This document shows, one piece after another, positions 15,021 through 24,992 of a DNA stretch of 64,000 nucleotides. Below the pieces are notes generated by a model that saw only the letters and a program-made list of their open reading frames with translations, was not told the origin of the DNA and made no database searches. Made by a program: the position numbers and the translations under genes. Source of the DNA: Oricola cellulosilytica (GTDB lineage: Bacteria > Pseudomonadota > Alphaproteobacteria > Rhizobiales > Rhizobiaceae). Each line of letters starts with the position of its first letter. The first letter of the stretch is position 1. The stretch covers positions 482,332 through 546,331 of the forward strand of contig NZ_JAINFK010000002.1 in NCBI RefSeq assembly GCF_019966575.1, given 5' to 3'.

Positions 15021-15398
15021 TCAATAGCCGAGCGGCGGCGCGGGTTCGTTGGGGGGTTCGGCTTCGCGCATCTCGTCGGTGTCGTCGGTTCCGAGTTCCT
15101 GATAGCTGCGGAAGACGAGTACGAGGAGAAAGGCGAAGAACGCAAATGCGATGACAATCGCCGTCAGGACCAGCGCCTGCGGCAAAGGATTGGCAACTGC
15201 CTCGACCGGGAATGCCTTCCCTTCCGGAATAATCGGAGGCACTTCGCGCGTGATCCGTCCGTTGGTGAAAATCGTCAGATTGACGGCATTGGAGAGGATC
15301 GCCACGCCAAGCAGAATGCGGATGATGTGGCGCGACAACATCAGATAGATGGATACGGCAAAGAACAGGCCGGTCAGGATCGCCATGGCCGTTTCCAT
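15021..15398 (-). CDS. mnhC: Mrp/Mnh antiporter subunit C
   Basis: A 125-residue three-helix protein related to NuoK. It starts [21 protein letters not shown], and SRHIIRILLGVAILSNAVNLTIFTNG is the conserved core. The third helix is ALVLTAIVIAFAFFAFLLVLVF. The ATGA overlap with the mnhB stop at 15398-15400 fixes the start. The acidic, proline-containing C-terminus is cytoplasmic. The frame runs on upstream into mnhB, but nothing supports a longer protein. Confidence 0.93.
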   Translation of the reverse strand: METAMAILTGLFFAVSIYLMLSRHIIRILLGVAILSNAVNLTIFTNGRITREVPPIIPEGKAFPVEAVANPLPQALVLTAIVIAFAFFAFLLVLVFRSYQELGTDDTDEMREAEPPNEPAPPLGY

Positions 15399-15817
15399 CA
15401 GTCGCGCTCCCTCTCTTCGAGCGCGAGCGCAGTTGACGTGATCGAGCCGAACACGACGAAATAGACGCCAATGTCGAAGACCAGGGGGGTCGACAGCGCC
15501 AGTTCGACACCGAACACCTCCGGATAGATCCAGAGGCCGGTGAGGAAGGGTACTCCGGGAAACACTGACAGGATGCCGGCAACCGAGGCCAGAAAGAGCC
15601 CGAAGCCCGAAAGTGCCATCGGATGAAAGCGGATCGCGCGCCGCACCGGCGAAACCCCGAACGCGATGCCGTAGATCGCCATCGCCGATGCAGCAATCAA
15701 CCCGCCGATAAAGCCGCCGCCCGGTTCGTTGTGTCCACGCAGGAGAACGAATATCGAAAACAGGATCATCAGGCTCGACAGGTAGGGAGCGACGGAGCGA
15801 AAGATCAGCGTGCGCAT
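15398..15817 (-). CDS. mnhB: Mrp/Mnh antiporter subunit B
   Basis: A 139-residue protein with four membrane helices. The motif [28 protein letters not shown] is the MnhB signature. The end ([27 protein letters not shown]) is also typical. It lies 2 bp downstream of mnhA. Because mnhA already carries an MnhB-like C-terminal domain, this separate gene completes the standard seven-gene (group 1) operon. It is not a duplicate. Confidence 0.94.
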   Translation of the reverse strand: MRTLIFRSVAPYLSSLMILFSIFVLLRGHNEPGGGFIGGLIAASAMAIYGIAFGVSPVRRAIRFHPMALSGFGLFLASVAGILSVFPGVPFLTGLWIYPEVFGVELALSTPLVFDIGVYFVVFGSITSTALALEERERD

Positions 15818-15819
15818 GG

Positions 15820-18177
15820 TTACCCGGCCTCCTGAATGGGTTCAGCAACTTCCTTCGTAGGGGCTGCGGCATTGGCCGCCCGCCGTTTGGGCAGAACACG
15901 GATCAATGCCAGGATCGCGAGACCGGAGACCATCACGACGGCGATCTCGCCGAATGTGTCGATGCCGCGGAAATCGACAAGGATCACATTCACGATGTTC
16001 CGTCCGTGCGCGATCTGGACCGAATAGGTGTTGAAGAACTCCGTCAGCTCCGCATTGAATTCGGTAGCCAGCACCGCGAGAAGCAACAGGGTGAACCCTG
16101 CGCCGCTCGCCAGCGCGATCGCACCATCGAGGAAGAATTGCGCCCATGAGCGAGGATCCTGCGGCGACAACCGCAAGCGGGTCATCGCCAGCGCGAGTAT
16201 GACCACCGACAGGGTCTCGACCATGAACTGCGTGAACGAAAGGTCGGGGGCGCCCATCAACATGAAGAGGACCGCCACCGCAAAACCCTGAATGCCCAGG
16301 GAAACGATGGCGGTCAGCCGGTCTTTCGCCCAAACCACCGCAAGGAGACCGAGAGCCGCAATCAGAATGACTGCCCATTCGTAGAAGAAAAGCGTCGGAA
16401 ATTCCGGAAGTTCGGGCCATTCATCTGCGAGCCCCATGGGTATGAAGATGGCAAGAACGAGCAAGATGAACGTCGCAGTGACGTAGTACTCCATCCGGCC
16501 GTTCTGCACCCAACGCGTCACAACGGTGGAAAGACGAACGATCCCGTCGATCACCTGATCGAAGCCGCGGTCCGGCCCCCAGCCGATCGCAGTCAGCAAG
16601 CCCGCCATCCCGCTGCGCAGCCGGTCGAAACCCAGATAGAAGGCGATCCCGAGCGCGACCGTCGCCAGCGAAAGATAGAGCGCGGTACCGAGATGCGGCA
16701 CGACCGAGATCGTGATGTCGGCATCATGTCCGGCGACCGCCCCGGCCATCGGATTCGAGATCAACCGGTGGAATTCGGATGAGAAGAGCGCCGAAAAAAG
16801 GCCCGCAACCGCCAGCACGACCGGCCCCGCCCACAGTAAAACCGGGCCTTCGTGAGGATGTTCGGGCGTCTCGACCTTCGGGCCGAAGAACGGCTTTATT
16901 GCGACCGCAAAGCCGACTGCGAACATGAGACCGTTGCCAACCATCGCGACCGCCAGAAACGTTAGCGACCACGGATCGAGCGAAGCCAGCCCGTAATACA
17001 TCTCCTCCTTTGCCAGAAAACCGAAGAATGGCGGCAGACCGCCCATCGAAAGAGCAGCCAGGATCGCAGCGCCGAACGTGAGCGGCATAGCCGTCATGAG
17101 GCCGCCAAGCCTGGTGATGTCCCGCGTGCCGGTGCCGTGATCGACATTGCCCGCCACCATGAAGAGGCATCCCTTGAACATCGAATGAGCGACGAGATAG
17201 AGGATCGCGCCCTCGATCGCCTTTTCTGTGCCGAACCCGGTCAGCATGACGAGGAGGCCCAGCGAGGCCATCGTGGTATAAGCAAGCATCAGTTTGAGGT
17301 CGGTCTGTCGAACGGCTAGCAGCGTTCCCGCGATCAGCGTCGCGCCGCCGAAGACGGGAAGAACCGTCTCCCAGGGAACCGTGTCCCCCATCGCCGGATT
17401 GAGGCGCATCAACAGGTAAACACCGGCCTTTACCATCGTTGCCGAGTGCAGATACGCCGACACCGGAGTGGGCGCCTCCATTGCGTTCGGGAGCCAGAAA
17501 TGCAGTGGAAACTGCGCCGACTTCGTAAAACAGCCGCCGAGCACCAGTACAAAAGCGGCGAGGTAGAACGGACTATCGCGCAACAGGTCGCCCGATGCGA
17601 GCAACAACGACAGTTCGCTCAGTCCGGTGATATTCCAGATCATCAGCAATCCGGCGAGAAGGGAAAGTCCCCCGAGGCCGGTCACTACCAGAGCCTGGAT
17701 CGCCGAACGTCGCGACCGCTCCTCCGCATGATTGAAACCGATGAGCAGGAACGACGTGATGGACGTCAATTCCCAGAATACGAAAAGCATCAGAAACGAG
17801 TCCGACAGGACCAGTCCCTGCATCGCACCCATGAACATCAGAATAAACGAGAAGAACCGTCCCTGATGCCTGTGACCTTTCAGATAGCCGCCCGAGTAGA
17901 GCACTATCAGCGTGCCGATGCCTGAAATGAGGAGCGCGAATGTCAGCGAGAGGCCATCGACGAACCATGAGAAGTTGACGTTGAACGAGGGAAGCCACCT
18001 GACGCCCCCGGTAAACCGTTCACCCGCCGCGACGCCTTCGACAAAGCCCAGAAAATGCAGAAACAGTCCCGCGGGAGCGAGGGCCAGTATCCAGGCCGCG
18101 TTATGCTTGAACAGCCGCGTCAACGCCGGTGCGAATATTGCTGCAACGAACGGCACAAAGAGCGCGTAGAAGGTCAT
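15820..18177 (-). CDS. mnhA: Mrp/Mnh antiporter subunit A
   Basis: A 785-residue inner-membrane protein and first gene of the operon. The NuoL-like part covers about residues 1-500: [48 protein letters not shown] with the pathway glutamate, and [37 protein letters not shown] with its lysine. The C-terminal MnhA-specific part covers about 580-785 ([41 protein letters not shown]). The length matches MnhA, not the fused PhaAB of about 970 residues. The operon probably supports Na+ and pH homeostasis. Confidence 0.95.
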   Translation of the reverse strand: MTFYALFVPFVAAIFAPALTRLFKHNAAWILALAPAGLFLHFLGFVEGVAAGERFTGGVRWLPSFNVNFSWFVDGLSLTFALLISGIGTLIVLYSGGYLKGHRHQGRFFSFILMFMGAMQGLVLSDSFLMLFVFWELTSITSFLLIGFNHAEERSRRSAIQALVVTGLGGLSLLAGLLMIWNITGLSELSLLLASGDLLRDSPFYLAAFVLVLGGCFTKSAQFPLHFWLPNAMEAPTPVSAYLHSATMVKAGVYLLMRLNPAMGDTVPWETVLPVFGGATLIAGTLLAVRQTDLKLMLAYTTMASLGLLVMLTGFGTEKAIEGAILYLVAHSMFKGCLFMVAGNVDHGTGTRDITRLGGLMTAMPLTFGAAILAALSMGGLPPFFGFLAKEEMYYGLASLDPWSLTFLAVAMVGNGLMFAVGFAVAIKPFFGPKVETPEHPHEGPVLLWAGPVVLAVAGLFSALFSSEFHRLISNPMAGAVAGHDADITISVVPHLGTALYLSLATVALGIAFYLGFDRLRSGMAGLLTAIGWGPDRGFDQVIDGIVRLSTVVTRWVQNGRMEYYVTATFILLVLAIFIPMGLADEWPELPEFPTLFFYEWAVILIAALGLLAVVWAKDRLTAIVSLGIQGFAVAVLFMLMGAPDLSFTQFMVETLSVVILALAMTRLRLSPQDPRSWAQFFLDGAIALASGAGFTLLLLAVLATEFNAELTEFFNTYSVQIAHGRNIVNVILVDFRGIDTFGEIAVVMVSGLAILALIRVLPKRRAANAAAPTKEVAEPIQEAG

Positions 18178-18414
18178 ATCCTGTCACGCACCCTGTGTCT
18201 AACCCGACGCATGCGATGGCATTGCTTGAGTGGCTGGTTTCATCGTGCCACGAACTACGTGGAGTTAAAAAAAACTACAAGTCCCCGCGGTGCGGCGGGA
18301 TGCCGTGGCAAGACTTGTACAACGCTTTCTGGCGGCAGGCACCGCGCCACGCCTCTGCTACCCGGTTGCCGCGCCCCGCGGCCGCCCTTATGTCTGTTGC
18401 CGAGAGGTACCCCG
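18178..18414. other. divergent intergenic region between mnhA and msrB
   Basis: A 237-bp region that should hold the start signals of the mnh operon (minus) and msrB (plus). A short A-tract lies near 18268-18275. I see no gene, riboswitch or clear operator. Confidence 0.4.
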
Positions 18415-18825
18415 ATGTCAGATACGAAAACGCCGAAAGTCCAGAAGACGGTGCAGGAATGGCGAGAGCAACTCACACCCGAGCAATTCCAGATAGCTCG
18501 CAAGGGCGGCACGGAGCGTGCGTTCACGGGTCCCAACTGGGACACGAAGGAAGCCGGCCTCTACACCTGCGTATGCTGCGACAGCCCGCTGTTTCGCTCA
18601 GAGACGAAATTCGATTCCGGGACCGGTTGGCCCAGTTTCACGGCTCCTATCAGCGACGATGCGGTTACGGCGCACAAGGACCGGTCCTTCTTCATGGTGC
18701 GCACGGAAACCCGTTGCGCGGTATGCGACGCTCATCTCGGACACGTTTTCAACGACGGACCGCAACCAACCGGGCTTCGCTACTGCATGAACGGAACGGC
18801 GATGAACTTCACTCCCGATGCATGA
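18415..18825 (+). CDS. msrB: peptide-methionine (R)-S-oxide reductase
   Basis: A 136-residue MsrB, which reduces the R-epimer of methionine sulfoxide in oxidised proteins. Two zinc CxxC pairs are visible (CVCC and CAVC). So are the substrate region [10 protein letters not shown] and the catalytic cysteine in [11 protein letters not shown]. The start at ATG 18415 gives [20 protein letters not shown], a normal opening. The HAD gene follows after 15 bp in the same direction, so the two may be co-transcribed. Confidence 0.95.
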   Translation: MSDTKTPKVQKTVQEWREQLTPEQFQIARKGGTERAFTGPNWDTKEAGLYTCVCCDSPLFRSETKFDSGTGWPSFTAPISDDAVTAHKDRSFFMVRTETRCAVCDAHLGHVFNDGPQPTGLRYCMNGTAMNFTPDA

Positions 18826-18840
18826 TGTTCGGCTGAAGCG

Positions 18841-19551
18841 ATGCCTTCTCCGCAAGCCTTGTTCTTCGACGTCTTCGGGACCTGCGTCGATTGGCGTTCG
18901 GCGGTAGAGGCGCTTGTCTCCCAGATGGTTAGGGAAAAGGGTTGCCAGATCGATTCATTTGCCTTCGCCGACGCCTGGCGCGCGAGATACCAGCCCGCAA
19001 TGCAGGAGATCCGGGCCGGGCGGAGGTCCTATGCCGATCTCGATGTTCTTCATCGAGAGAACCTCGACGCCACGCTCCGCGAGTTCGGGCTCACCGACCG
19101 GTTCGACGTCCATGACCGGGCCGATCTCAACAAGGCCTGGGAAAAGCTGACACCATGGCCGGACACGGTGGCAGGGCTCTCGCGCCTGAAGTCGCGTTTC
19201 ATCATCGCGCCCTGCTCGAACGGCTCTATTGCGCTGATGACCCGCCTGTCGAAGTTCGGCAACCTTCCCTGGGACTGCATTCTCGGCGCCGGTCTCGCGC
19301 GCGCCTACAAACCCGACCCGCAAGCTTACCTGCGTTCGTGCGCGGCACTGCAACTGGATCCTGCCGAGGTCATGATGGTCGCCGCGCACAATGATGATCT
19401 GGCGGCGGCGCGGAATGCGGGCCTTCAGACCTGTTTCATTCCCCGAACCATCGAATACGGGCCGGACCAGACCACGGATCTGAGGGCGGAAAGCGACTGG
19501 GAAATCGTCGCGCGCGATCTGGAGGATCTGGCCCTGCACCTTGCCTGCTGA
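18841..19551 (+). CDS. haloacid dehalogenase type II family hydrolase
   Basis: A 236-residue HAD-superfamily enzyme. Type II haloacid dehalogenases hydrolyse L-2-haloacids to D-2-hydroxyacids through an aspartyl ester. The nucleophile is in FFDVFGTCVDW. The second motif is CSNGS, the lysine is in YKPDPQAYL, and the acidic C-terminal motif reads VAAHNDDLAAARNAG. Real substrates of such chromosomal homologs are often unknown, so dehalogenation is a family-based inference. It sits between msrB and oligopeptidase B. A second paralog is at 28303. Confidence 0.82.
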   Translation: MPSPQALFFDVFGTCVDWRSAVEALVSQMVREKGCQIDSFAFADAWRARYQPAMQEIRAGRRSYADLDVLHRENLDATLREFGLTDRFDVHDRADLNKAWEKLTPWPDTVAGLSRLKSRFIIAPCSNGSIALMTRLSKFGNLPWDCILGAGLARAYKPDPQAYLRSCAALQLDPAEVMMVAAHNDDLAAARNAGLQTCFIPRTIEYGPDQTTDLRAESDWEIVARDLEDLALHLAC

Positions 19552-19639
19552 CCCCCATTGTCTTGACCTCCAGTGCGTCCCATGTTCGGGACCAGATCTG
19601 CTTCCCACCCGTTTCATCCCCGTGACCGTGAAAGCCCCG

Positions 19640-21769
19640 ATGACCAGATATCCGTTTTCCTCCGCTGCTGCTGCCAATGCCCCCCGCGCCGAAAAACGGC
19701 CGGTGACCGATACCCGTCACGGCATCACCCGCACCGACGACTATGCCTGGCTTCGCGCCGACAACTGGCAGGAGGTGTTCAAGACGCCGGAGGTTCTCGA
19801 CCCCGCGATCCGAAAACATCTGGAAGCCGAAAACGCCTATCAGGAAGCCCTGATGGCCGACACGAAGGCGTTGCAGAAGACGCTGTTCGAGGAAATGAAG
19901 GGCAGGATCAAGGAAGACGATTCCACGGTTCCCTCCCCCGACGGGCCCTGGGCCTATGCCTCATCTTACCGCAAGGGCGGCCAGCAGCCACTGTTTCAGC
20001 GGATGCCGCGCGGCCGCGCAGAAGCGGAAGAAGATGAAGACGAACGCCGCACGACACTGCTGGACGGGGACAAGGAAGCCGAGGGCAAGGCATATTTCCG
20101 GCTGTCGTCGGCCGATCACTCGCCGGACCACCACAAGCTTCTGTGGGGCTATGACGACAAGGGATCGGAGTTCTTCACCCTGCGCGTCCGCGATCTCGAC
20201 ACGCTGGCCGACTACGAGGACATGATCCTCGACAGCAATGGCGGCGGGGTATGGGACGCGGCCTGCAAGGGATTTTTCTACGCCAAGCTCGATGCCAACC
20301 ACCGGCCCTCGAAGCTCTATTATCATGCGCTCGGAACGCCGCAGGAAGACGACCGGCTCGTCTACGAGGAAGCCGATGCGGGGTTCTTCATGGATGCCGG
20401 CGGTAGCCGCCTGCATGATTTCATCTTCATCAGCGTGCATGATCACGAAACGAGCGAATACCGGCTGATCCGGGCCGACGATCCGGATGGCGAGCCCATG
20501 CTCGTCGAACCGCGAAAGACAGGCCATGAGTACAGTCTCGAGGAAGGCGGCGACGTCTTCTTCGTTCTTACCAATGCCGACGGCGCGAAGGACTTCAAGA
20601 TCATGACGGCGCCGGTCGACGCGCCGCAAAAGGCCAACTGGAGCGAACTTGTCGCCCATCAACCCGGACGGCTGATCATCAGCGTCCAGGCCTATCGCAA
20701 CCACATCGTGTGGCTGGAACGCGAGAACGGCCTGCCGCGCATCGTCGTGCGCGACCGTTCGACGGGCGAGGAACACGGGATCGCGTTCGACGAGGAGGCC
20801 TACTCGCTCGGGCTGGTGGGCTCGTATGAATACGAGACCGAGGTCATCCGCTTCACCTATTCGTCGATGACGACGCCGGCGCAGGTTTTCGATTACGACA
20901 TGCGGACGCTCCAGCGCGTGCTGAGAAAGACCCAGGAGGTGCCGTCCGGCCACGATCCGGAGGATTACGTCACGCGCCGCATCATGGTGCCCTCGCATGA
21001 CGGCGCCGAGGTTCCGGTGTCCCTGCTGCACCGCAAGGACACGAAACTGGACGGCAGCGCCCCGTGCCTGCTCTACGGCTACGGATCCTACGGCATCACC
21101 ATTCCCGCGTCCTTCAACACCAACTGCCTGTCGCTGGTCGACCGCGGCTTCGTCTATGCGATCGCCCATATCCGCGGCGGCAAGGACAAGGGGTTCGGAT
21201 GGTACGAGGACGGCAAGCGGATAAGGAAGACGAATACCTTCGAGGATTTCGCCGCCGTCGCGCGCCACCTGGCGAAAGAGAAATACACCTCCGCCGACCG
21301 GATCATCGCCCAGGGCGGGTCGGCGGGAGGCATGCTGATGGGCGCGGCCGCAAATCTCGCGCCGGACGCATTCGGCGGCATCATCGCAGAGGTGGCCTTC
21401 GTCGACGTGCTGAACACGATGCTCGACGACACCCTGCCGCTGACGCCGCCGGAATGGCCGGAATGGGGCAACCCGATCGCTTCGAAGGAGGACTACGAAA
21501 CGATCGCCTCCTATTCGCCCTATGACAACGTCGCCGCCCTGCCCTACCCGCCAGTGCTGGCGGTCGCCGGGCTGACCGACCCGCGCGTCACCTATTGGGA
21601 ACCGGCGAAATGGGTGGCGAAACTTCGGGAGCATTCCACCAGCAACGGCCCCTTCCTGATGAAGACAAACATGGATTCGGGGCACGGCGGCGCGTCCGGG
21701 CGGTTCTCGCGCCTCGAGGAAATCGCCTTCAACTACGCCTTCGCGCTGAAGGTTGCGGGCAAGGCGTGA
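19640..21769 (+). CDS. ptrB: S9 family serine peptidase, oligopeptidase B-like
   Basis: A 709-residue prolyl-oligopeptidase-family enzyme that cleaves short peptides after basic residues in the cytosol. The N-terminal beta-propeller covers about residues 60-400. The alpha/beta-hydrolase domain carries the nucleophile in GGSAGGMLMG, the acid in VAGLTDPRVTYWEP, and the histidine in DSGHGGASGRF. The propeller start AEKRPVTDTRHGITRTDDYAWLR is typical. ATG 19640 gives MTRYPFSS; the frame is open to 19541 upstream but without family similarity. Confidence 0.9.
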   Translation: MTRYPFSSAAAANAPRAEKRPVTDTRHGITRTDDYAWLRADNWQEVFKTPEVLDPAIRKHLEAENAYQEALMADTKALQKTLFEEMKGRIKEDDSTVPSPDGPWAYASSYRKGGQQPLFQRMPRGRAEAEEDEDERRTTLLDGDKEAEGKAYFRLSSADHSPDHHKLLWGYDDKGSEFFTLRVRDLDTLADYEDMILDSNGGGVWDAACKGFFYAKLDANHRPSKLYYHALGTPQEDDRLVYEEADAGFFMDAGGSRLHDFIFISVHDHETSEYRLIRADDPDGEPMLVEPRKTGHEYSLEEGGDVFFVLTNADGAKDFKIMTAPVDAPQKANWSELVAHQPGRLIISVQAYRNHIVWLERENGLPRIVVRDRSTGEEHGIAFDEEAYSLGLVGSYEYETEVIRFTYSSMTTPAQVFDYDMRTLQRVLRKTQEVPSGHDPEDYVTRRIMVPSHDGAEVPVSLLHRKDTKLDGSAPCLLYGYGSYGITIPASFNTNCLSLVDRGFVYAIAHIRGGKDKGFGWYEDGKRIRKTNTFEDFAAVARHLAKEKYTSADRIIAQGGSAGGMLMGAAANLAPDAFGGIIAEVAFVDVLNTMLDDTLPLTPPEWPEWGNPIASKEDYETIASYSPYDNVAALPYPPVLAVAGLTDPRVTYWEPAKWVAKLREHSTSNGPFLMKTNMDSGHGGASGRFSRLEEIAFNYAFALKVAGKA

Positions 21770-21875
21770 GGCATCAGGTTTCGCGTGGTGTTCAGAGGGC
21801 GAGAGCAGGATAAACTGTCTGCTAGCGAACCGGCAGCGCTCTGGGCGCGGCGCTCAACGTCAAGCGGAGATCGTC

Positions 21876-22414
21876 ATGAAAGGCGTAATCTTCTTTTCGA
21901 GCAGATATGGCAGCACCGCGCAGTATGCCCAGTGGATCGCCGAGGCCACCGGCTTGCCCTCGTTCGACGTGGAAGAGGAGAGCGCCAATCCGTCGGATTA
22001 CGACTTCCTGGTGCTTGGCAGCCCGGTCATCTACCACAAGCTGATGTTCCACAAATGGGTGAAAAGGAATCTCGCCAGCATCATGAGCCGGCCGGCGATC
22101 CTGTTCAGCGTTTCGGGCGCCGGGCCGGGCCGAAGCTGGATGGCTGGATCGCGAAAAGCCTTCCGGTTGACATCGTTTCCCACGTGGAGCACTTCGCCTT
22201 GCGCGGCCGTCAGAATCCGAAGGAGCTTACCTGGTACGACCGGTTGATGCTGATCGTCGGCGGATTGAAGAATCCCGATCCGGTCGCGAGCAGGGAAGAA
22301 CAGAAGGGTTTTAACTACATGGACAGATCCAGCATCGGCCCCATTGTTGAAATGGTCGAGCAATGGGGGAACGGCAAGGCTGGAAACAAGTCCGGCGATT
22401 CCATTTCAAGATGA
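21876..22414 (+). pseudogene. flavodoxin-domain protein, frameshifted
   Basis: The first part (ATG 21876 on) reads MKGVIFFSSRYGSTAQYAQW, a flavodoxin FMN-binding start, followed by DYDFLVLGSPVIYHKLMFHKW and SRPAILFSVSGAGPG. The family continuation (PKLDGWIAKSLPVDIVSHVEHFALRGR and on to 22414) lies in another frame, so there is a one-base shift near 22120-22132 within the GC repeat ggccgggccg. This is either a real inactivation or a base-calling error. An intact gene would encode about 178 residues, the usual size of menaquinone-dependent or generic flavodoxin-like proteins. Confidence 0.75.
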
Positions 22415-22420
22415 ACGGCT

Positions 22421-22726
22421 CTAGCTGGCTGGCAGATCGGTACCCTTCAGGAAGTCCAGCGAGGGAATTGTGCGCTTGGGATCGATTTCGTGGATTTCGG
22501 CCGCCACCACGCCCTGGGCGACGAAAGGATCGGCTTCAACACGAGATTCAAGCGCCGTTCGTGCCTCGCCCTGAGCCAGAACCGCGCCGCCGGCTGCCGG
22601 TCCCAGCGAGCCTGCGCAGAGAAATACTCCGTCGGCGAACCCTTGCGCAATCCAGGCATTGTGCGCGGCCATATAATCCTGGGCGGCGGCCTTGTTGGAT
22701 GAAAATCTCAGGAAAATTACGAACAC
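22421..22726 (-). CDS. YciI family protein
   Basis: A 101-residue YCII-domain protein with a dimeric ferredoxin-like fold: MFVIFLRFSSNKAAAQDYMAAHNAWI, then GVFLCAGSLGPAAGGAVLAQ, then VEADPFVAQGVVAAEIHEI. The histidine and DPF motif form the presumed active site. Members are small enzymes or accessory proteins of poorly known activity. It is 15 bp downstream of the TetR regulator on the same strand and so is probably its partner or target gene. Confidence 0.88.
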   Translation of the reverse strand: MFVIFLRFSSNKAAAQDYMAAHNAWIAQGFADGVFLCAGSLGPAAGGAVLAQGEARTALESRVEADPFVAQGVVAAEIHEIDPKRTIPSLDFLKGTDLPAS

Positions 22727-22741
22727 CGGAACCCCCTGCTT

Positions 22742-23323
22742 TCAATTGCGGATATCGGGCTCGAACAGCGTTCCGAGCCAGATTTCGATCTCCCCGACCT
22801 CACGGCGGATGAAGTCCTCATCGGGGAAGGCGGTCATCATCACGGCCACTCCCTGCACCCGGCCAAGCAGGTGCATCGCCAGCGAGTCTGCCCGATCGCC
22901 CTGACCACCCGCGCGGAACTGATCGGACAGCCACTCCCGGTACATCGCGAATATCTCTGCCGCGCGGCCGTGTGCGGCATGGTCGAGCTTGGCCAGTTCC
23001 GTGCTGAGCGTGCCGACGGGGCATCCGAAAGCCATGATCTTGGTGCGGTTTGTAACGAGAATGCGAACGAAGGACAGGATGCGGTCCTTGGGCGCATCGT
23101 CCTCCTCGGCCCAGTTTCCGAGCATCGCACGGGTGTTTTCCATCCGGCGGTCGATCACCGCGTCGAGAATCTCGTCCTTGGTCCTGAAGTGGTAGTAAAA
23201 ATTGCCCCGGGAGATTCCGAGCGCGGCAGCGATATCGGCAAACGAAGTAGCCTCGAAACCGCCGGCGTAGAAAAGCGCATCGGCTTTTTCCACGATCTGT
23301 TGACGTGTCGAGAGGGCTGGCAT
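22742..23323 (-). CDS. TetR family transcriptional regulator
   Basis: A 193-residue repressor. The N-terminal helix-turn-helix reads TSFADIAAALGISRGNFYYHFRTKDEILDAVI. The C-terminal ligand domain includes FGCPVGTLSTELAKLD, resembling regulators of the AcuR/NemR-like group in which a cysteine may sense electrophiles. That is an inference from one cysteine. A perfect 7-bp inverted repeat 33 bp upstream is the probable operator, so it likely represses itself and the yciI gene behind it. Confidence 0.9.
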   Translation of the reverse strand: MPALSTRQQIVEKADALFYAGGFEATSFADIAAALGISRGNFYYHFRTKDEILDAVIDRRMENTRAMLGNWAEEDDAPKDRILSFVRILVTNRTKIMAFGCPVGTLSTELAKLDHAAHGRAAEIFAMYREWLSDQFRAGGQGDRADSLAMHLLGRVQGVAVMMTAFPDEDFIRREVGEIEIWLGTLFEPDIRN

Positions 23324-23356
23324 GGGAGCGCGGCGTCCTGTTGGTGTCGCGAACAG

Positions 23357-23378
23357 AATTAGGTCATTTGTCCTAATT
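23357..23378. promoter_or_regulatory. probable TetR operator
   Basis: AATTAGG (23357-23363) and CCTAATT (23372-23378) form a perfect inverted repeat with an 8-base spacer in the promoter region of the tetR gene. The size and symmetry fit a TetR dimer site. Confidence 0.65.
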
Positions 23379-23473
23379 AATCAACAGGTGAGAGCGGCGG
23401 CGGCCGAACCTGAGGCCAGGAAGTTCGTAACGAGCGGTTTTGCGGCGTAACAGAAAGCCGTTCCGCGGCCGGC

Positions 23474-23911
23474 CTATCCCAGATGCTGCCTGATCCAGCC
23501 AGTGATCTGGCTGGCGGACATCGCGCCCGACTGACGCGCAATCTCGCGGCCGCCGGAATAAAGGATCATTGTCGGAATGCCGCGAATACCGAGCTTTGCG
23601 GCGGCCTGCTGCTCCTTGTCGGAGTTCAGCTTGAGAAAGCGTACTTTCGGCTCCATTTCGCGAGCTACCTGTTCAAAGGCCGGCGCCATCATCTTGCACG
23701 GGCCGCACCACGGCGCCCAGACGTCAACCACGATGGGCACGGAAGAGCGCGCCACCTGCTTGTCGAACATCGCCGTATCCGCCTCCGCGGGATGGCCCTG
23801 GAACAGTTTCTCACGGCAACTTCCGCAGACGGCCTTTTCGGCGGGACGGTCGGAAGGAAGCCGGTTCACTGCGGCGCAGGCGGGACAAACGACTTGAACG
23901 CGATCGGGCAT
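23474..23911 (-). CDS. trxC: thioredoxin TrxC (thioredoxin 2)
   Basis: A 145-residue protein with an N-terminal zinc-binding segment (CPACAAVNRLPSDR, then CGSC) typical of TrxC. The thioredoxin domain follows, with the active site WAPWCGPCKMMAP and the cis-proline stretch IRGIPTMILY. It reduces disulfides in the cytosol and is often induced by oxidative stress. It stands alone upstream of tetR on the same strand with a 150-bp gap that includes the TetR operator. Confidence 0.94.
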   Translation of the reverse strand: MPDRVQVVCPACAAVNRLPSDRPAEKAVCGSCREKLFQGHPAEADTAMFDKQVARSSVPIVVDVWAPWCGPCKMMAPAFEQVAREMEPKVRFLKLNSDKEQQAAAKLGIRGIPTMILYSGGREIARQSGAMSASQITGWIRQHLG

Positions 23912-24109
23912 GAGCGGCTCTCCGGACTACTTCTTTCTTTAAATCTAGGCGAAGAGAGAAAGCGCCCCGTTGATTCCAGTCAACTCCGCTTCGGCCGCGT
24001 AAAAGCCGATCGCTGATTATTGCCGGAGACGTGACCGACGGCACAGAAACTCACGCCATAATTTGCAGGTATGGATAGCGCGAAGACGCGAATACAGGAG
24101 ATCAAGCAG

Positions 24110-24430
24110 ATGCCGTTTCGTTCAATCCTTGCGCTTGCGGTGATATTCCCCGCCGCATTGCTATCGCTGCCCGTCGATGAGGCCGCGGCGCGCACACTGA
24201 CCAGCACCAAGGCGGGTGTGCGTTGCAGCTATTCTACGGCGCCATACGGTGTGTTCGTCGGGTTCTTCCTCGGATATGAAGAGTCAAAGTTCAATTTCAG
24301 CGATGCGATCCGGCAATTTACCACCCAACGCTGCTTCGCCAGCGCAACGGAATGCGATAACTGGCTCTACACGATGCAGTCGAAATATTCCGTCGGCGCG
24401 TCGCAGGCGCGCTGCCGCTACAAAGGATGA
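24110..24430 (+). CDS. small secreted cysteine-containing protein
   Basis: A 106-residue protein with a clear signal peptide (RSILALAVIFPAALLSLP, cleavage near AAARTL) and a mature part of about 80 residues holding four cysteines, suggesting two disulfides. ATG 24110 has AGGAG at 24096-24100; an earlier ATG at 24071 has none. No domain is recognised, though small periplasmic proteins of this form are common in Hyphomicrobiales. It lies 51 bp upstream of the GNAT gene. Confidence 0.65.
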   Translation: MPFRSILALAVIFPAALLSLPVDEAAARTLTSTKAGVRCSYSTAPYGVFVGFFLGYEESKFNFSDAIRQFTTQRCFASATECDNWLYTMQSKYSVGASQARCRYKG

Positions 24431-24481
24431 AGACTCAGCACCAGCCGGAAGACCGCTTGCGGAGGAAATGAAGACCGAGCG

Positions 24482-24907
24482 ATGATCGCATTGGTGGAGA
24501 ACGAAGACCAGGAGCGGGTCGCAAAAATCATCGAGCGCGAGCTTTTGAGCTCGCTGGCCGCCGCGAACACTCAAACGAGAAACGAAACCATTGTCCTGGC
24601 ATCACGGGGCGACGACGGCACGCTTCGGGGCGGCCTCACCGCCTCGACCTCCTACGGCTGGCTGCTAATCAAGACCCTGTGGGTCGAGAAAAGGCTTCGC
24701 GGAAGGGGCCTGGGGCAAGCTCTTGTAAAGCGTGCGGAAGAAGAGGGACGCCTTATCGGATGTCATGGCGCCTGGCTTGACACATCAAACCCCGCCGCCA
24801 AGGCATTTTATGCGGGGCTCGGTTATGAAGTGTTCGGTGTACTTGAAAACGTTTCCGGCCAGGTTCCAGCAAATCATCGACGCTGGTTCATGAGAACCGC
24901 CCTTTGA
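24482..24907 (+). CDS. GNAT family N-acetyltransferase
   Basis: A 141-residue acetyltransferase. The acetyl-CoA pyrophosphate-binding loop is RLRGRGLGQALVKRAEEEG. It is preceded by the beta-strand LIKTLWVEKR and followed by the C-terminal motif NPAAKAFYAGLGYEVFGVLEN. The substrate is unknown. The sequence looks like the small stand-alone GNATs near antibiotic or amino acid acetyltransferases, but nothing in the context defines a target. Confidence 0.88.
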   Translation: MIALVENEDQERVAKIIERELLSSLAAANTQTRNETIVLASRGDDGTLRGGLTASTSYGWLLIKTLWVEKRLRGRGLGQALVKRAEEEGRLIGCHGAWLDTSNPAAKAFYAGLGYEVFGVLENVSGQVPANHRRWFMRTAL

Positions 24908-24992
24908 GACTGTTTGTCTCGCAATCCACGTTCTGCGCGCAATCTGCCGACGAGCGGCAGGCGAATGGCGTGGGCCGCTTTGCTACCGACGG

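Noticed and set aside
15021-15899. A 292-residue version of MnhC
   Set aside because: The upstream extension overlaps mnhB and mnhA in a different frame; the ATGA junction at 15398 fits the family length.
19960-21685. A 574-residue minus-strand frame antisense to oligopeptidase B
   Set aside because: It is a shadow of a high-GC gene; it has no domain and the plus-strand catalytic motifs are intact.
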